Source: Labilibaculum filiforme
GTDB taxonomy: Bacteria; Bacteroidota; Bacteroidia; Bacteroidales; Marinifilaceae
DNA length: 64,000 nucleotides
Direction of reading: 5' to 3'
Assembly: GCF_002843315.1 (NCBI RefSeq)
Contig: NZ_MVDD01000012.1
Location: 57,411-121,410 of the forward strand
The notes beneath the pieces are model-generated. The model had not been told where the DNA came from and did not search any database. It saw only the letters and a list, made by a program, of their open reading frames with translations. Both the position numbers and the translations under genes were made by a program. Below are positions 26,789 through 36,572 of this stretch, in pieces. The number at the start of each line of letters is the position of its first letter. The stretch's first letter is position 1.

Positions 26789-28966
26789 TTACACAAGAAC
26801 GTTTTCTAGGTTCGAATCAACACAGAAAATAGCAGAAATCCGCGATTCATTCACGATGTTAATCATCTCAAGGCAGTTCATATCCGAATTAACACTAAAA
26901 ATATTTACATCGGTATTTCGGTACTTCTTCACATTATCTAAAAGTTTTCCTTGCGTAATATTTATACTTGTATGTTTTGGAAATCGAATCATACTTTGAA
27001 AGTTTTCTATGTCTTGCTCCGAGAATTTTAAATTCGGATTGTTGTTCACAATGTAGGTATCGATGGTTCCTTTCCAGTTTTTGCAAACTAAAATAGATAG
27101 AAGCGTTGCAAGGTCGTTATCTCCCAAATTAAAAGATTCCTTCCAATCGGCCGGAATATTTTCCAACCATAAATTGATGTTTTTTTCGATGGCAAGACTT
27201 GCAGTTGAAAATGGAATGTAAATAATCATTCCAAAATTATTCTTTTTTACATCCGCTATTAGTTGGTTGTAATAGTCAGGATTAACACTTCCAGTGTCGA
27301 TACTTGCAAAAATCACATTGGGTTTAAAAAATGCAGCATTAAGCGATTGCATACTAATATTAATGGTTGTGTTGAATTCTTTGTTCTCAACAAACGCATA
27401 CGAAACAGCAAGGCCACTTTCTTTAAATTTCTGAGAAGCATTGTTTAAAAATAATTCGATGTTTTTTTGCTCTTCAGGGTTTTCATTAAATATGGATAAT
27501 ATTTTAATAGAACCTTTTGGATAAATAATCGAATGAATAAGTTTGTAAGAACTCCGAATCTCTTTTGGCATTGTCATCGGAATTAAAAGGTCAGGTCGCC
27601 AGGATCGAACTTCTTTTTGCGGGCTAAGATTACTTGATTTTTTGGTAGCCCATTCGGCAAGTGCAGTAAATAGACCACTTCGGGAATCTCCTGCTTCCGA
27701 TTTTAATTTCAAGTTTACCAAATAAAAATAGAAAACAAAGATAAATATCAGCGATAGTAAGGCTACAATTACATTCATTACAAACATAATTGCGATGGAG
27801 CCAAAAGCGCCCAAAGCAGGCACTATTAAAGGTACTTTTAATGTTGGTCGGTAACTTGGTAAGCTTAGCGATTGCTCTATAAGAACTACAATATTTACCA
27901 TTGCATAGGTAATCATAAAAAACATGGTAAGTATGGGAGCAATTGTGTTCAAATTTCGTAACGAGATACCGATAAGTACAACGATTGCTGTTACCAGCAT
28001 TGCATGAACAGGTTCGCCTCGTTTTGAGGTTGCAGCAAGTTCTTTGCTTCTGGGAAGAATTCCTTTTTCGGCAAGTGCCAGCATTATTCGTGGGGCGCCA
28101 ATAAACGAACCCAATGCCGATGAAAGTGTGGCGCCAAGTAATCCGGCAAGAACAATTGGACCGTAAAGTGCTTTGTCGATAAATAAATTGTAGTTGGAGG
28201 TCATTTCGTCGGAGGTGGCTAGCATCGAGGCTACAAATATTAAACTGATGTAAATTAACGTGGTTAAAATCACAGCAGAAATAGTTCCTTTTGGAATACT
28301 GATACGTGGACTCGTTAAATCGCCCGACATATTAGCACCCGCCATCACTCCGGTTACAGCGGGGAAAAATACAGCAAAAACACCCCAAAATGATGTGCCA
28401 CTAAAATTATTTTCCTTGGAACCAGCATAGCTGCCAAACAATTCGAAGTTGTAGTTTAAATCATTAACAAATAAAGCTCCATAAATAGATAGTAAAGATA
28501 GCGCAATGATACCCAGAATGATGTATTGAATTTTAAAGGCAAAGCTGGTACTAATAAACGCAATAATCATTACCAGTGAAAAAATACTAATATCAAGTAC
28601 TAAAGGATTAAGTCCTGGTACAATGGAAACCATCCCTTCCCTAAAACCAAAAACATACATCGCAACGGCCAAAGCTTGTGCAATATAAAAAGGGATTCCA
28701 ATGGCTCCACCTATTTCCAGACCTAATGATTTTGAGATAATACTAAAAGCGCCACCGGCACCAATACGAACATTGGTAGTAATGGACGATAAGCTTAAAG
28801 CAGTTGTAAAGGTGATTGCTACCGATAATAATACGATTGCTAAAGCTCCTAAAATACCTGCATTTCCAACTACCCAAGACTGGCGAATGTACATTATTAC
28901 ACCAAGTATTGTTAATGTAGTTGGGGTGAAAACTCCTGCAAAGGTTCCGAAAGTCTTCTTAGTCAT
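26789..28966 (-). CDS. SLC12-like cation-chloride cotransporter (APC superfamily)
   Basis: 725 residues. Residues about 8-440 contain twelve hydrophobic segments. The opening FAGVFTPTTLTILGVIMYIR and the following GNAGILGALAI resemble the first helices of NKCC/KCC transporters, and the unwound-helix glycine motif appears as NVRIGAGGAFSIIS. Residues about 470-725 form a large soluble C-terminal domain (ILSIFNENPEEQKNIELFL), as in eukaryotic SLC12 proteins. In that family sodium and/or potassium move with chloride; bacterial members are little studied. An amino-acid permease role is the main alternative. Single-gene unit with a terminator. Confidence 0.82.
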   Translation of the reverse strand: MTKKTFGTFAGVFTPTTLTILGVIMYIRQSWVVGNAGILGALAIVLLSVAITFTTALSLSSITTNVRIGAGGAFSIISKSLGLEIGGAIGIPFYIAQALAVAMYVFGFREGMVSIVPGLNPLVLDISIFSLVMIIAFISTSFAFKIQYIILGIIALSLLSIYGALFVNDLNYNFELFGSYAGSKENNFSGTSFWGVFAVFFPAVTGVMAGANMSGDLTSPRISIPKGTISAVILTTLIYISLIFVASMLATSDEMTSNYNLFIDKALYGPIVLAGLLGATLSSALGSFIGAPRIMLALAEKGILPRSKELAATSKRGEPVHAMLVTAIVVLIGISLRNLNTIAPILTMFFMITYAMVNIVVLIEQSLSLPSYRPTLKVPLIVPALGAFGSIAIMFVMNVIVALLSLIFIFVFYFYLVNLKLKSEAGDSRSGLFTALAEWATKKSSNLSPQKEVRSWRPDLLIPMTMPKEIRSSYKLIHSIIYPKGSIKILSIFNENPEEQKNIELFLNNASQKFKESGLAVSYAFVENKEFNTTINISMQSLNAAFFKPNVIFASIDTGSVNPDYYNQLIADVKKNNFGMIIYIPFSTASLAIEKNINLWLENIPADWKESFNLGDNDLATLLSILVCKNWKGTIDTYIVNNNPNLKFSEQDIENFQSMIRFPKHTSINITQGKLLDNVKKYRNTDVNIFSVNSDMNCLEMINIVNESRISAIFCVDSNLENVLV

Positions 28967-29296
28967 GGCTCTATTTTATTAATGTTTACTACCCACTAAT
29001 TATTGGGGAAAATGAAAATGATAGAAATAAATGCATGCCACCTATAACTTGGTAGTTTTAGAAGCACCAGCCTACTGTTGATTTTGAATATGTTTTGTGT
29101 TAATTGTTATCAACTTTTATGTAAGCTCAGCAAAAAAAATAAATTGGCAAAATTTTATTTTGTATATCCGTAAAGGAAAGTGCTTCTTTGATACAAAAGC
29201 GGCATGTTTATCGTCTTAAAAACTAAGATGCTTGTAAAGTGAAGATTTGTTTTGAGGTGGGTAGCTGTGTTCCGGCTCTAGGTTGATGCTTACTCA
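28967..29296. other. Intergenic region, 330 nt
   Basis: Upstream region of the SLC12-like gene and downstream region of the YitT gene. I see no gene, clear promoter or clear terminator in it. Confidence 0.4.
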
Positions 29297-30244
29297 CTAT
29301 TTCAAAGGTCTTTTTTTTATCATTCCTCCTTTTGCGTCTTTTATACTGTGCATTACAACAAATGCATCTTTATCAATTTTATCGATTTCGGTATGTAGTT
29401 TTGCTAGCTCCAATCGTGTTATTAGAGTGTAAATAATGTCTACTTGTTCCAGTGTATGTCCCTTTTTGCCTGAATAAACAGTACAGCCTCGTCCTAGTTT
29501 TTGAATAATAGCCAATCTAATTCCTTCACTATTTTCCGAAATAATTGTTACTCCAACATATTCTTCAATACCCGAAACTACAAAATCGACGGTTTTTGAT
29601 GCGGCCAAATAGGTTAGCATGGCATACAATGCAATTTCAATGGAAAAGACATAGGCAGCCACTGAAAAAATAAGGACATTGAAAATTAAAATAACATCTC
29701 CAATGGTTAAGGACGTTTTTTTACTTACAAAGATTGCTAATACCTCGGTTCCATCAATAACCGAACCACCTCTAATAGCTAAACCAATTCCTAAACCTAG
29801 AAAGAAACCACCAAAAATGGCAATTAGTAATTTGTCACTTGTAATAATAGGAAATGGAATAAAATGAAGCGTTACAGCAAGCAAAACGATCGCAAAAATA
29901 CTTTTTATGGCAAATTGTCTACTAATAGTGGTTAAGCCCATTATTATAAACGGAAGGTTAATTGCCACAATTAAAATGGATAATGGAATATTTGTTAGCT
30001 CTGCGATGGTAAGAGAGATCCCCATTACGCCACCATCAATAAACATGTTGGGAAGTAAAAAACCTTTTAATCCAAAAGCAGCAGCTAACACACCTACTAA
30101 AATAAAAAAGCTGTCTCTAGTTAAATGAGAGAATTCAACTTTTGTATTTAAAATTGCCTTCTCAATTAAAGTGCTTCTATATTTTTTATTTTTAAGTCTG
30201 CGTTTAACGATCTCTGAAATTACATTGTCAAAAAAACGAATCAT
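29297..30244 (-). CDS. YitT-family membrane protein
   Basis: 315 residues. An N-terminal basic segment of about 40 residues is followed by five to six membrane helices (about 48-240) with the family blocks GFLLPNMFIDGGVMGISL and LGIGLAIRGGSVIDGTEVL. A C-terminal DUF2179 domain follows (about 245-310: GVTIISENSEGIRLAIIQKL, GRGCTVYSGKKGHT). The YitT/YebE group is widespread and has no proven function; transport of a small solute is often guessed. It is a single gene, divergent from the sulfatase operon across 426 nt. Confidence 0.85.
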   Translation of the reverse strand: MIRFFDNVISEIVKRRLKNKKYRSTLIEKAILNTKVEFSHLTRDSFFILVGVLAAAFGLKGFLLPNMFIDGGVMGISLTIAELTNIPLSILIVAINLPFIIMGLTTISRQFAIKSIFAIVLLAVTLHFIPFPIITSDKLLIAIFGGFFLGLGIGLAIRGGSVIDGTEVLAIFVSKKTSLTIGDVILIFNVLIFSVAAYVFSIEIALYAMLTYLAASKTVDFVVSGIEEYVGVTIISENSEGIRLAIIQKLGRGCTVYSGKKGHTLEQVDIIYTLITRLELAKLHTEIDKIDKDAFVVMHSIKDAKGGMIKKRPLK

Positions 30245-30548
30245 AATTTATCTGATTTATTACTTAAGGCTAATTTAAAATTCTACAGCTATTTATATTT
30301 TCGAATATACTCTTTTTCTCTAATTTAAATTTTGCAAACAGATAGCAGTTTATTGGAATTAGGAAAAATGTGCTCTTAGCATAAAGTAAAGCATGAAATA
30401 TTATTGATTTTATAGCGGAAAAAGCAAAATAAGAATCCAAAGCTATGTTTGACCTATTTTGTAGCTTATTTGTCTGATGTGTTTTAATTGGTGTTTCGTA
30501 GACTTGCTTGTAGTTCTTTGTTTATCAGCGCTTATGCTTGTTTGTTTT

Positions 30549-30556
30549 TATTTTTG
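30549..30556 (+). promoter_or_regulatory. Possible -7 element of the propeller/sulfatase operon
   Basis: TATTTTTG fits TAnnTTTG. It would give a leader of about 110 nt. No -33 TTTG is at the right spacing, so this is a weak call. Confidence 0.3.
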
Positions 30557-30639
30557 TCTAGTTTTTGTACAGGTGAAATAAGTTCGTGACTAGTTTTAGT
30601 AAACTATTATTTATATCGATTTCGCTTTAGTTTCTTCAA

Positions 30640-30663
30640 TTTTATAATCGTAAAATTATAAAA
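30640..30663 (+). repeat. Inverted repeat just upstream of the first operon gene
   Basis: Arms TTTTATAAT (30640-30648) and ATTATAAAA (30655-30663) separated by 6 nt. The repeat ends 7 nt before the ATG at 30671, so in mRNA it could mask the ribosome-binding region; in DNA it could be an operator. Confidence 0.45.
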
Positions 30664-30670
30664 CAAGAAA

Positions 30671-33600
30671 ATGAATAAAATAATGCCAAAACTTCTCAAA
30701 ACTTTTTTAATTGGATCATTTATTTTGATTGGTTGGAATACAAGTTATAGTCAAAAATCAAATCAAGAAAAGGATGCTTTTTTTAATATAATAAAGACGC
30801 AAAAAATTCAATCCGACACTACGGTGGTATGGAAAAACTTTGGTCCTGGAATGTCAGGATACAACGAGGAATTCTGGTGTCACCCTACGGATACTAATGT
30901 CATGTTTATGGGACCAGATATGCATGTGTCCTATGGAACATGGGATAATGGAAAATCATGGCAAACGATTAAAGACTGTGATGGCGATGGTCTTGATATG
31001 GTTCGGGTGCACGATATTCAATTTTCGTTGGTAAATCCGGATTATGGGGTTGCCTTGGAACGAGAAGGAAAAGTATTTGAATCAAAAAACAGAGGACGAA
31101 CATGGACTCAGATAAGTGATATTGGAAAAGCCCATACTAAAATTGCGATTCATCCAACAAACGATAGCATCTGGTTTGTTGGAGCAGGTGATTTTTGGAA
31201 TGTAAAAGAAAATCATAGAACGCTAGCAAAACCAAATGGGAATATTCATTCTAGGGCCGATTATGGTTACGTATGGAAAACCACTGATCGTGGTGCAAAT
31301 TGGGCCAAAGTGGCTACTAGTATTTCTAATAATTTAGATGTTGGCAGAATACTGTTTAATCCAAATAATCCCGATAAGATGATAATGGCTACCAGTTATG
31401 GTGTATACTTAAGTGCTGATGGTGGAGATATTTGGACAGCAGGTAATGTGGGTTTGCCGAATAATTTACCTCGCGATCTTACTTCTTTTTATGATAAAAC
31501 AACAGGAGAGTTTATTCTTTATTTGGTAGTACAGACTGTTTATGAGCCAAATGGATCTACAATTAATGCAAAAGGTGGTGTTTATAAAAGTACCGATAGC
31601 GGAGTAAGCTGGACGAGTATTACTGGTAATTTAGGATTTGATATAAGTGCCATTACTAATTACGCAGTTAGAGATGGATACCATAGAACAGTATCTCATT
31701 GGTTAGGAATAAGTAAAAGTGCTTCACAAAGTACCTATAGCGTATATCCGAGCAATACAATGTCTGTGTACAATCGAATTGTGGTTAATCCTTTGAATAA
31801 AAATGAAATTTATGTCTCGCATAACAAGAAGCATGACTTTGGGTTTGGTCCTGGAGATTTATGGAAAACAGAGGATGGCGGACAAAGTTGGTTTGCTTGT
31901 GCTCGCAATGGTAAATACTGGATGGATGAAAATGACAAATCGTATTGGAATGGACGTGGTAATCCGATTGGAACAAATCTTAAGTTTTCGCACGTACAGC
32001 GCGAGATGGATGAGGGTTCGGAAAATTCAGGGAACAGAATGTTGGCAATAAATGCTAAAGGACAGGTGTTTATAGGAGTAGCACAACAAACTCTTCGAAG
32101 TAATGACAAGGGCGCAAATTGGCAACAGGTTGATGATTATGAAACAGCAGAAGGATCCAATGCGTGGGTTGGCAGGGGAGATAGTAATCTTCCAGGACGG
32201 TTTATGTTACACGAAACAGGAATACCTGGACGTGCATTGTTTTGCTCTGGGGAACATGGCCTATGGGAAACAGCTGATTTAGGAGATTACTCTGGTAAAG
32301 ATGTGGTTGCAGTAAAACAGATAGAAGGACAAGTGCATGATCATGATGGGAATCTTGCATCTCACTCGACTTCTACAGTTGCGGTACATCCCAATAATCC
32401 GAACATAATTTATATACTAAGTTGCCGTCAGGAACATAGAGGGAAGTTGCGAAAAACTATTGATGGAGGCAAAACATGGAACAATATTGCAACTATTTTC
32501 GAGGCGAGTAATAATAGTTGGGAAAATGTACCATTTCAGTCTTCTTTGATGATTGATCCGAAAAATCCAGATAATATGTATTTCTGTGCCACCCGAAAAG
32601 TTGTGCAGGAGGTAGGTTCTTCACCAGATGAAAGTATTCTTACCAAGGGTGGTTATGGTGTTTATCGATCAACAGATGGGGGATACAATTGGTCGTTGAG
32701 TAATTCGGGTTTACCTGCTAATGTAAGTGTTCGAAGGTTATGTATGGATCCTGCTAATTCAAGCATAATTTATGCTGCATTAAATCAATTTGGAAATAAT
32801 GATCTGGGAGGTTTGTACAAATCGGTAGATGGAGCCAAAACTTGGAAGAAAGAAAGTATTCCTACTGAAATTAAGTCAGTGAACAACTTGTTTATTGATC
32901 GGAATACCAAGTATCGCTTTTTGTCAGGTGGCTCTCGTTCAGGTAGCTTCGATGCAGGAGGAGTTTGGAGAAGTAAAGATGAAGGAACAAGTTGGGAAAA
33001 AATATTTATAGCTCCTTATGTGTGGCAAACCGAGGTTTCACCAGTAAATTCAAATATTATTATTATTTCAGTGCCTGCGCAGATTCCAAACTTGACAGAC
33101 CAGTTTAAAAATCCGGGAATTTATTTGTCTAAAGATGATGGAACTACTTGGGCTAAAATAAATAAAGGAATTGGACAACCAAATAAAATGGTTGATGTTA
33201 AACCTGATCCTTATAATGAAGGTGTAATTTGGTGTGCTGGATGGGGAAGTGGTTGGTTTAAAGCCTTAATTAAAAACGATAAGGTAAAAGCGGTTTGTAA
33301 GAATGCGGAGCTTTTTGAGAATGAAGAAGTAACACTTTATGGACTTGGTTCTATTGGCTTTCAGCTTACTTATGAGTGGATTGCACCAGATGGAATTTCA
33401 TTATCAGCAACTGATAAAAATAAAACGACTTTTACCGCTCCCAAAGTAAATAAGGATTCTACCTTCATTATCACTTTAGTAGTTAGTAATGATTTGGGTA
33501 AGGATTCTCTTGATGTTATTATTCAAGTTAAAAATAACGTCACTACTGCCATACAAATGATTGATGATGAATCGGTTAGGATATTTCCAAATCCTGTGGT

Positions 33601-33796
33601 AGATGGTAAGCTTAGAATTTCAGGTTCAGATGAACACGTGAAGTATCTGATACATAACATTCAGGGGAAGACTGTGCAGTTGGGTACTTTGGAACAAGGT
33701 TTAATTGATGTGTCTCAACTAAATTCGGGTGTTTATGTTATAACTATTACAAACAGAGTAAGTTATGTCATTCGAAAATTTATGATTAATAGATAG
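30671..33796 (+). CDS. Secreted Asp-box beta-propeller protein with T9SS sorting domain
   Basis: 1041 residues: signal peptide (to about 28), then a long beta-propeller region to about residue 875 with some twelve Asp-box motifs of the S/T-x-D-x-G-x-x-W type (TWDNGKSWQ, KTTDRGANWAK, KSTDSGVSWTS, KTEDGGQSWFA, RSTDGGYNWSL, LSKDDGTTWAK). An Ig/PKD-like domain follows (about 880-965), then a type A T9SS C-terminal domain (VRIFPNPVVDGKLRISG ... GVYVITITN ... KFMINR). Such sortilin/BNR folds occur in sialidases, xyloglucanases and polysaccharide lyases; the enzyme class cannot be assigned. The sorting domain predicts export to or beyond the cell surface. First gene of a six-gene operon; 50 nt to its paralogue. 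Confidence 0.88.
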   Translation: MNKIMPKLLKTFLIGSFILIGWNTSYSQKSNQEKDAFFNIIKTQKIQSDTTVVWKNFGPGMSGYNEEFWCHPTDTNVMFMGPDMHVSYGTWDNGKSWQTIKDCDGDGLDMVRVHDIQFSLVNPDYGVALEREGKVFESKNRGRTWTQISDIGKAHTKIAIHPTNDSIWFVGAGDFWNVKENHRTLAKPNGNIHSRADYGYVWKTTDRGANWAKVATSISNNLDVGRILFNPNNPDKMIMATSYGVYLSADGGDIWTAGNVGLPNNLPRDLTSFYDKTTGEFILYLVVQTVYEPNGSTINAKGGVYKSTDSGVSWTSITGNLGFDISAITNYAVRDGYHRTVSHWLGISKSASQSTYSVYPSNTMSVYNRIVVNPLNKNEIYVSHNKKHDFGFGPGDLWKTEDGGQSWFACARNGKYWMDENDKSYWNGRGNPIGTNLKFSHVQREMDEGSENSGNRMLAINAKGQVFIGVAQQTLRSNDKGANWQQVDDYETAEGSNAWVGRGDSNLPGRFMLHETGIPGRALFCSGEHGLWETADLGDYSGKDVVAVKQIEGQVHDHDGNLASHSTSTVAVHPNNPNIIYILSCRQEHRGKLRKTIDGGKTWNNIATIFEASNNSWENVPFQSSLMIDPKNPDNMYFCATRKVVQEVGSSPDESILTKGGYGVYRSTDGGYNWSLSNSGLPANVSVRRLCMDPANSSIIYAALNQFGNNDLGGLYKSVDGAKTWKKESIPTEIKSVNNLFIDRNTKYRFLSGGSRSGSFDAGGVWRSKDEGTSWEKIFIAPYVWQTEVSPVNSNIIIISVPAQIPNLTDQFKNPGIYLSKDDGTTWAKINKGIGQPNKMVDVKPDPYNEGVIWCAGWGSGWFKALIKNDKVKAVCKNAELFENEEVTLYGLGSIGFQLTYEWIAPDGISLSATDKNKTTFTAPKVNKDSTFIITLVVSNDLGKDSLDVIIQVKNNVTTAIQMIDDESVRIFPNPVVDGKLRISGSDEHVKYLIHNIQGKTVQLGTLEQGLIDVSQLNSGVYVITITNRVSYVIRKFMINR

Positions 33797-33846
33797 TTGG
33801 AGAAGAGGTATAAAAGGAGTAAAGAACTATTGTTTAAAAAGAGGAA

Positions 33847-36525
33847 ATGGCAAAGAATTTAGAATTATTGACAATATGTGTTTTGATAGGTTTGAGTATG
33901 TCTATTCAGACTGTGGCTCAAAAGAAGGATAAAAATTTTTTTAATATAATAAAGACGCAGAAAATTCAATCCGACACTACGGTGGTATGGAAAAACTTTG
34001 GTCCTGGAATGTCGGGATACTGTGAAGAGTTTTGGTGTCACCCTACGGATACTAATGTCATGTTTATGGGACCAGATATGCATGTTAGTTTCGGTACTTG
34101 GGATAATGGAAAGTCGTGGCAGTCTTTAAAGGATCACGATGGTTTAGGACAGGATATGAAAAGAGTTTTGGATATTGAATTCTCCAGACAGGATCCGGAT
34201 TATGGAAAAGCTATTGATTGGAATGGCTGGATTTATGAAACTTTTGATAGAGGCAGAAGCTGGGAAAGAAGTGGGGGATTTGGTAAAAGTTTCAAAGATT
34301 TTGGTATTGACCCAAATGATTCAAAATCGTTCGAAAAAGGTTGGTATTATGAGCAAAAAGGAACTCGTCATAGCGAATTGGCTGTGGACCCAATAAACGA
34401 TAAAATTTGGTATGTTGGAGCAGGTGATTTTTGGAATGTGAAGAGTAATCATCGATCGGCAGCAAAACCAAATGGGGTAAAATTAAAATATGCGGCATAT
34501 GGTTACATTTGGAAAACAAGTGATAAAGGAAAATCCTGGGAAAAGATAAGTAATGGTTTGCCTGAAAATACCGAGGTAGGGAAAATTATTATTAATCCGA
34601 ACGATACGAAAAAGCTGATCATGGCAACTAACTTTGGAGTAATGCTTAGCAAGGATGGCGGACTTAGTTGGAAAAATACTGCGAAAGGATTGCCTAATAA
34701 TTTACCTCGCGATATTAGTTCTTATTACAACGATAAAACCAAAGAGTTTCTTCTTTATTTGGTGGAACAGACTGTTTATGAAGACAAAGGAAATACCGTA
34801 ACTGCAAAAGGAGGAGTGTACACTAGTAAGGATGGTGGTTTGAATTGGAGGAATATTACCAATAATTTGGTGTTCGATTTAAATTCAATGAGCTTTCCGG
34901 CAGAAGTGGATCGTTTCCATAAAACAATGTCACACTGGTTTGGAATCTCTAAGAATGAATCGAAAGAAAAATTCACTAAACTACCAAGGGAGACCTTACC
35001 CGTTTTTAATCGTCTTGTTGTAAATCCACTAAATAGAGAGGAGATATATGTTTCCTTCAACAAAAAGCACGATTTTACTTTTGGTGCTGGCGATGTTTGG
35101 AAAACAGAGAATGGAGGGGAAACCTGGTTCGCATGTGCTCGTCAGGGAGCCTATTGGAAAAGTGGAAAAGATAAGGAGTATTGGCAAAAGAGGAATAATC
35201 CTGTTGGAGCGAATGTTGATTTTGCACATCTGCAGGAATATATGGATAATTCACAAGCAAGTTCGGGTAATAGAATGATGGAAATAAATTCCATTGGACA
35301 AGTTTATATAGGAATAGATCAACAGACTTTAAAAACTACGGATAAAGGAGAATCGTGGAAACAGGTAGATGATTTTGAAACTGCGCCGGGGAGTAACAAA
35401 TGGATTGGTCGTGGCGGAAGTAATTTGCCAGGCAGATATATGCTTCTTGAAACAGGAATAAAAGCCAGAAGATTGCTTTGTAGTGGAGAGCATGGTTTAT
35501 GGCAGACTACTGATTTAGGAGAATGGAAAGATAAGCAGGCTGTGGCCGTTGAACAAATAGAAGGTCAAGTGCATGATGGAAGTGGAAGACATGGTGCACA
35601 CTCTATTTCAACGGTTGCTGTACATCCTAATGATCCAAATACTATTTACTTTTTAGCATGGAGACAGGAGCATCGAGGGAAGTTACGTAAAACAACTGAT
35701 GGTGGTAAATCGTGGGAGAATATTGCAAGTATTTTTGAGGCTGACAGTCCTGAATATAAAGGACTTGCCCCACAAAACTCACTAATAATTGATCCGGTAA
35801 ATCCCGATAATATGTATTTCTGTTCTACTTCTGTAAAAATTTCAGAAATAGGGGGTTCTCCTGCTGAAAAATTAACAAAAGGAGGATATGGTTTTTATCG
35901 TTCTTTTGATGGTGGTTATACTTGGGAATTATGCAATAATGGTTTGCACAAAGGAGCAAGTGTTCGTCGAATTGTGATGGATCCAAATGATTCAGAGACG
36001 ATTTATGCTGCTTTAAATGATAATAATGGGGCATTATATAAGACCATTAATAAAGGGAATAGTTGGATGAAAATAACAATTCCCGAAGTCATTAAGTCAG
36101 TAAGTAATGTGTTTGTAGATCGCAATACCAAATATATTTATATCTCGACCGGACGACGGAATGGTTCTTATGAAGAAGGAGGCGTTTGGCAAAGTAAAGA
36201 TAATGGAAAGCATTGGAAGCAAATTTTTAAAGCTCCTTTTGTTTGGCAGGTAGAAACCTCTCCGGTGAATCCCGATCTTATTGTTATTAGTGTAGGCGGA
36301 CAGGCAGTAAGTAAGGCCGAAGAGTTTATGAATCCAGGAATTTATTTATCTAAGAATGGTGGCGTTAGTTGGACTAAAATGAACAAAGGTTTAGGTCAGC
36401 CAGATAAAATTGTAGATGTAAAACCGGATCCTTATAACGAAAATGTGCTTTGGTGTGCTTCGTGGGGATGTGGATGGTATGTTGCTTATTTAAATGGGGA
36501 TACCAAAGGCTGGCTTGAAGAGTAA
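33847..36525 (+). CDS. Secreted Asp-box beta-propeller protein, paralogue without sorting domain
   Basis: 892 residues: signal peptide (MAKNLELLTICVLIGLSMS, cleavage near VAQ), then the same beta-propeller architecture as the gene before it, co-linear over its whole length. Asp-box repeats include TWDNGKSWQS, KTSDKGKSWEK, LSKDGGLSWKN, KTENGGETWFA, KTTDGGKSWEN, RSFDGGYTWEL and LSKNGGVSWTK. It contains an insert absent from its paralogue near residues 150-175 (GIDPNDSKSFEKG) and stops just where the Ig-like and T9SS domains of the paralogue begin, so it should stay in the periplasm or be anchored otherwise. A DNA patch at 33935-34085 is nearly identical to 30777-30927. Second gene of the operon. 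Confidence 0.87.
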   Translation: MAKNLELLTICVLIGLSMSIQTVAQKKDKNFFNIIKTQKIQSDTTVVWKNFGPGMSGYCEEFWCHPTDTNVMFMGPDMHVSFGTWDNGKSWQSLKDHDGLGQDMKRVLDIEFSRQDPDYGKAIDWNGWIYETFDRGRSWERSGGFGKSFKDFGIDPNDSKSFEKGWYYEQKGTRHSELAVDPINDKIWYVGAGDFWNVKSNHRSAAKPNGVKLKYAAYGYIWKTSDKGKSWEKISNGLPENTEVGKIIINPNDTKKLIMATNFGVMLSKDGGLSWKNTAKGLPNNLPRDISSYYNDKTKEFLLYLVEQTVYEDKGNTVTAKGGVYTSKDGGLNWRNITNNLVFDLNSMSFPAEVDRFHKTMSHWFGISKNESKEKFTKLPRETLPVFNRLVVNPLNREEIYVSFNKKHDFTFGAGDVWKTENGGETWFACARQGAYWKSGKDKEYWQKRNNPVGANVDFAHLQEYMDNSQASSGNRMMEINSIGQVYIGIDQQTLKTTDKGESWKQVDDFETAPGSNKWIGRGGSNLPGRYMLLETGIKARRLLCSGEHGLWQTTDLGEWKDKQAVAVEQIEGQVHDGSGRHGAHSISTVAVHPNDPNTIYFLAWRQEHRGKLRKTTDGGKSWENIASIFEADSPEYKGLAPQNSLIIDPVNPDNMYFCSTSVKISEIGGSPAEKLTKGGYGFYRSFDGGYTWELCNNGLHKGASVRRIVMDPNDSETIYAALNDNNGALYKTINKGNSWMKITIPEVIKSVSNVFVDRNTKYIYISTGRRNGSYEEGGVWQSKDNGKHWKQIFKAPFVWQVETSPVNPDLIVISVGGQAVSKAEEFMNPGIYLSKNGGVSWTKMNKGLGQPDKIVDVKPDPYNENVLWCASWGCGWYVAYLNGDTKGWLEE

Positions 36526-36572
36526 TTTTTTTGTACTAAATAGGGTTTATAAAGACTAAAAAAAGAGAAAGT

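Larger units (their letters stand above)
30245..30670. other. Intergenic region, 426 nt, divergent promoters
   Basis: Lies between yitT (-) and the beta-propeller/sulfatase operon (+). It should carry promoters for both. A TAnnTTTG match on the plus strand lies at 30549-30556 and an inverted repeat at 30640-30663. No gene is seen. Confidence 0.5.
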
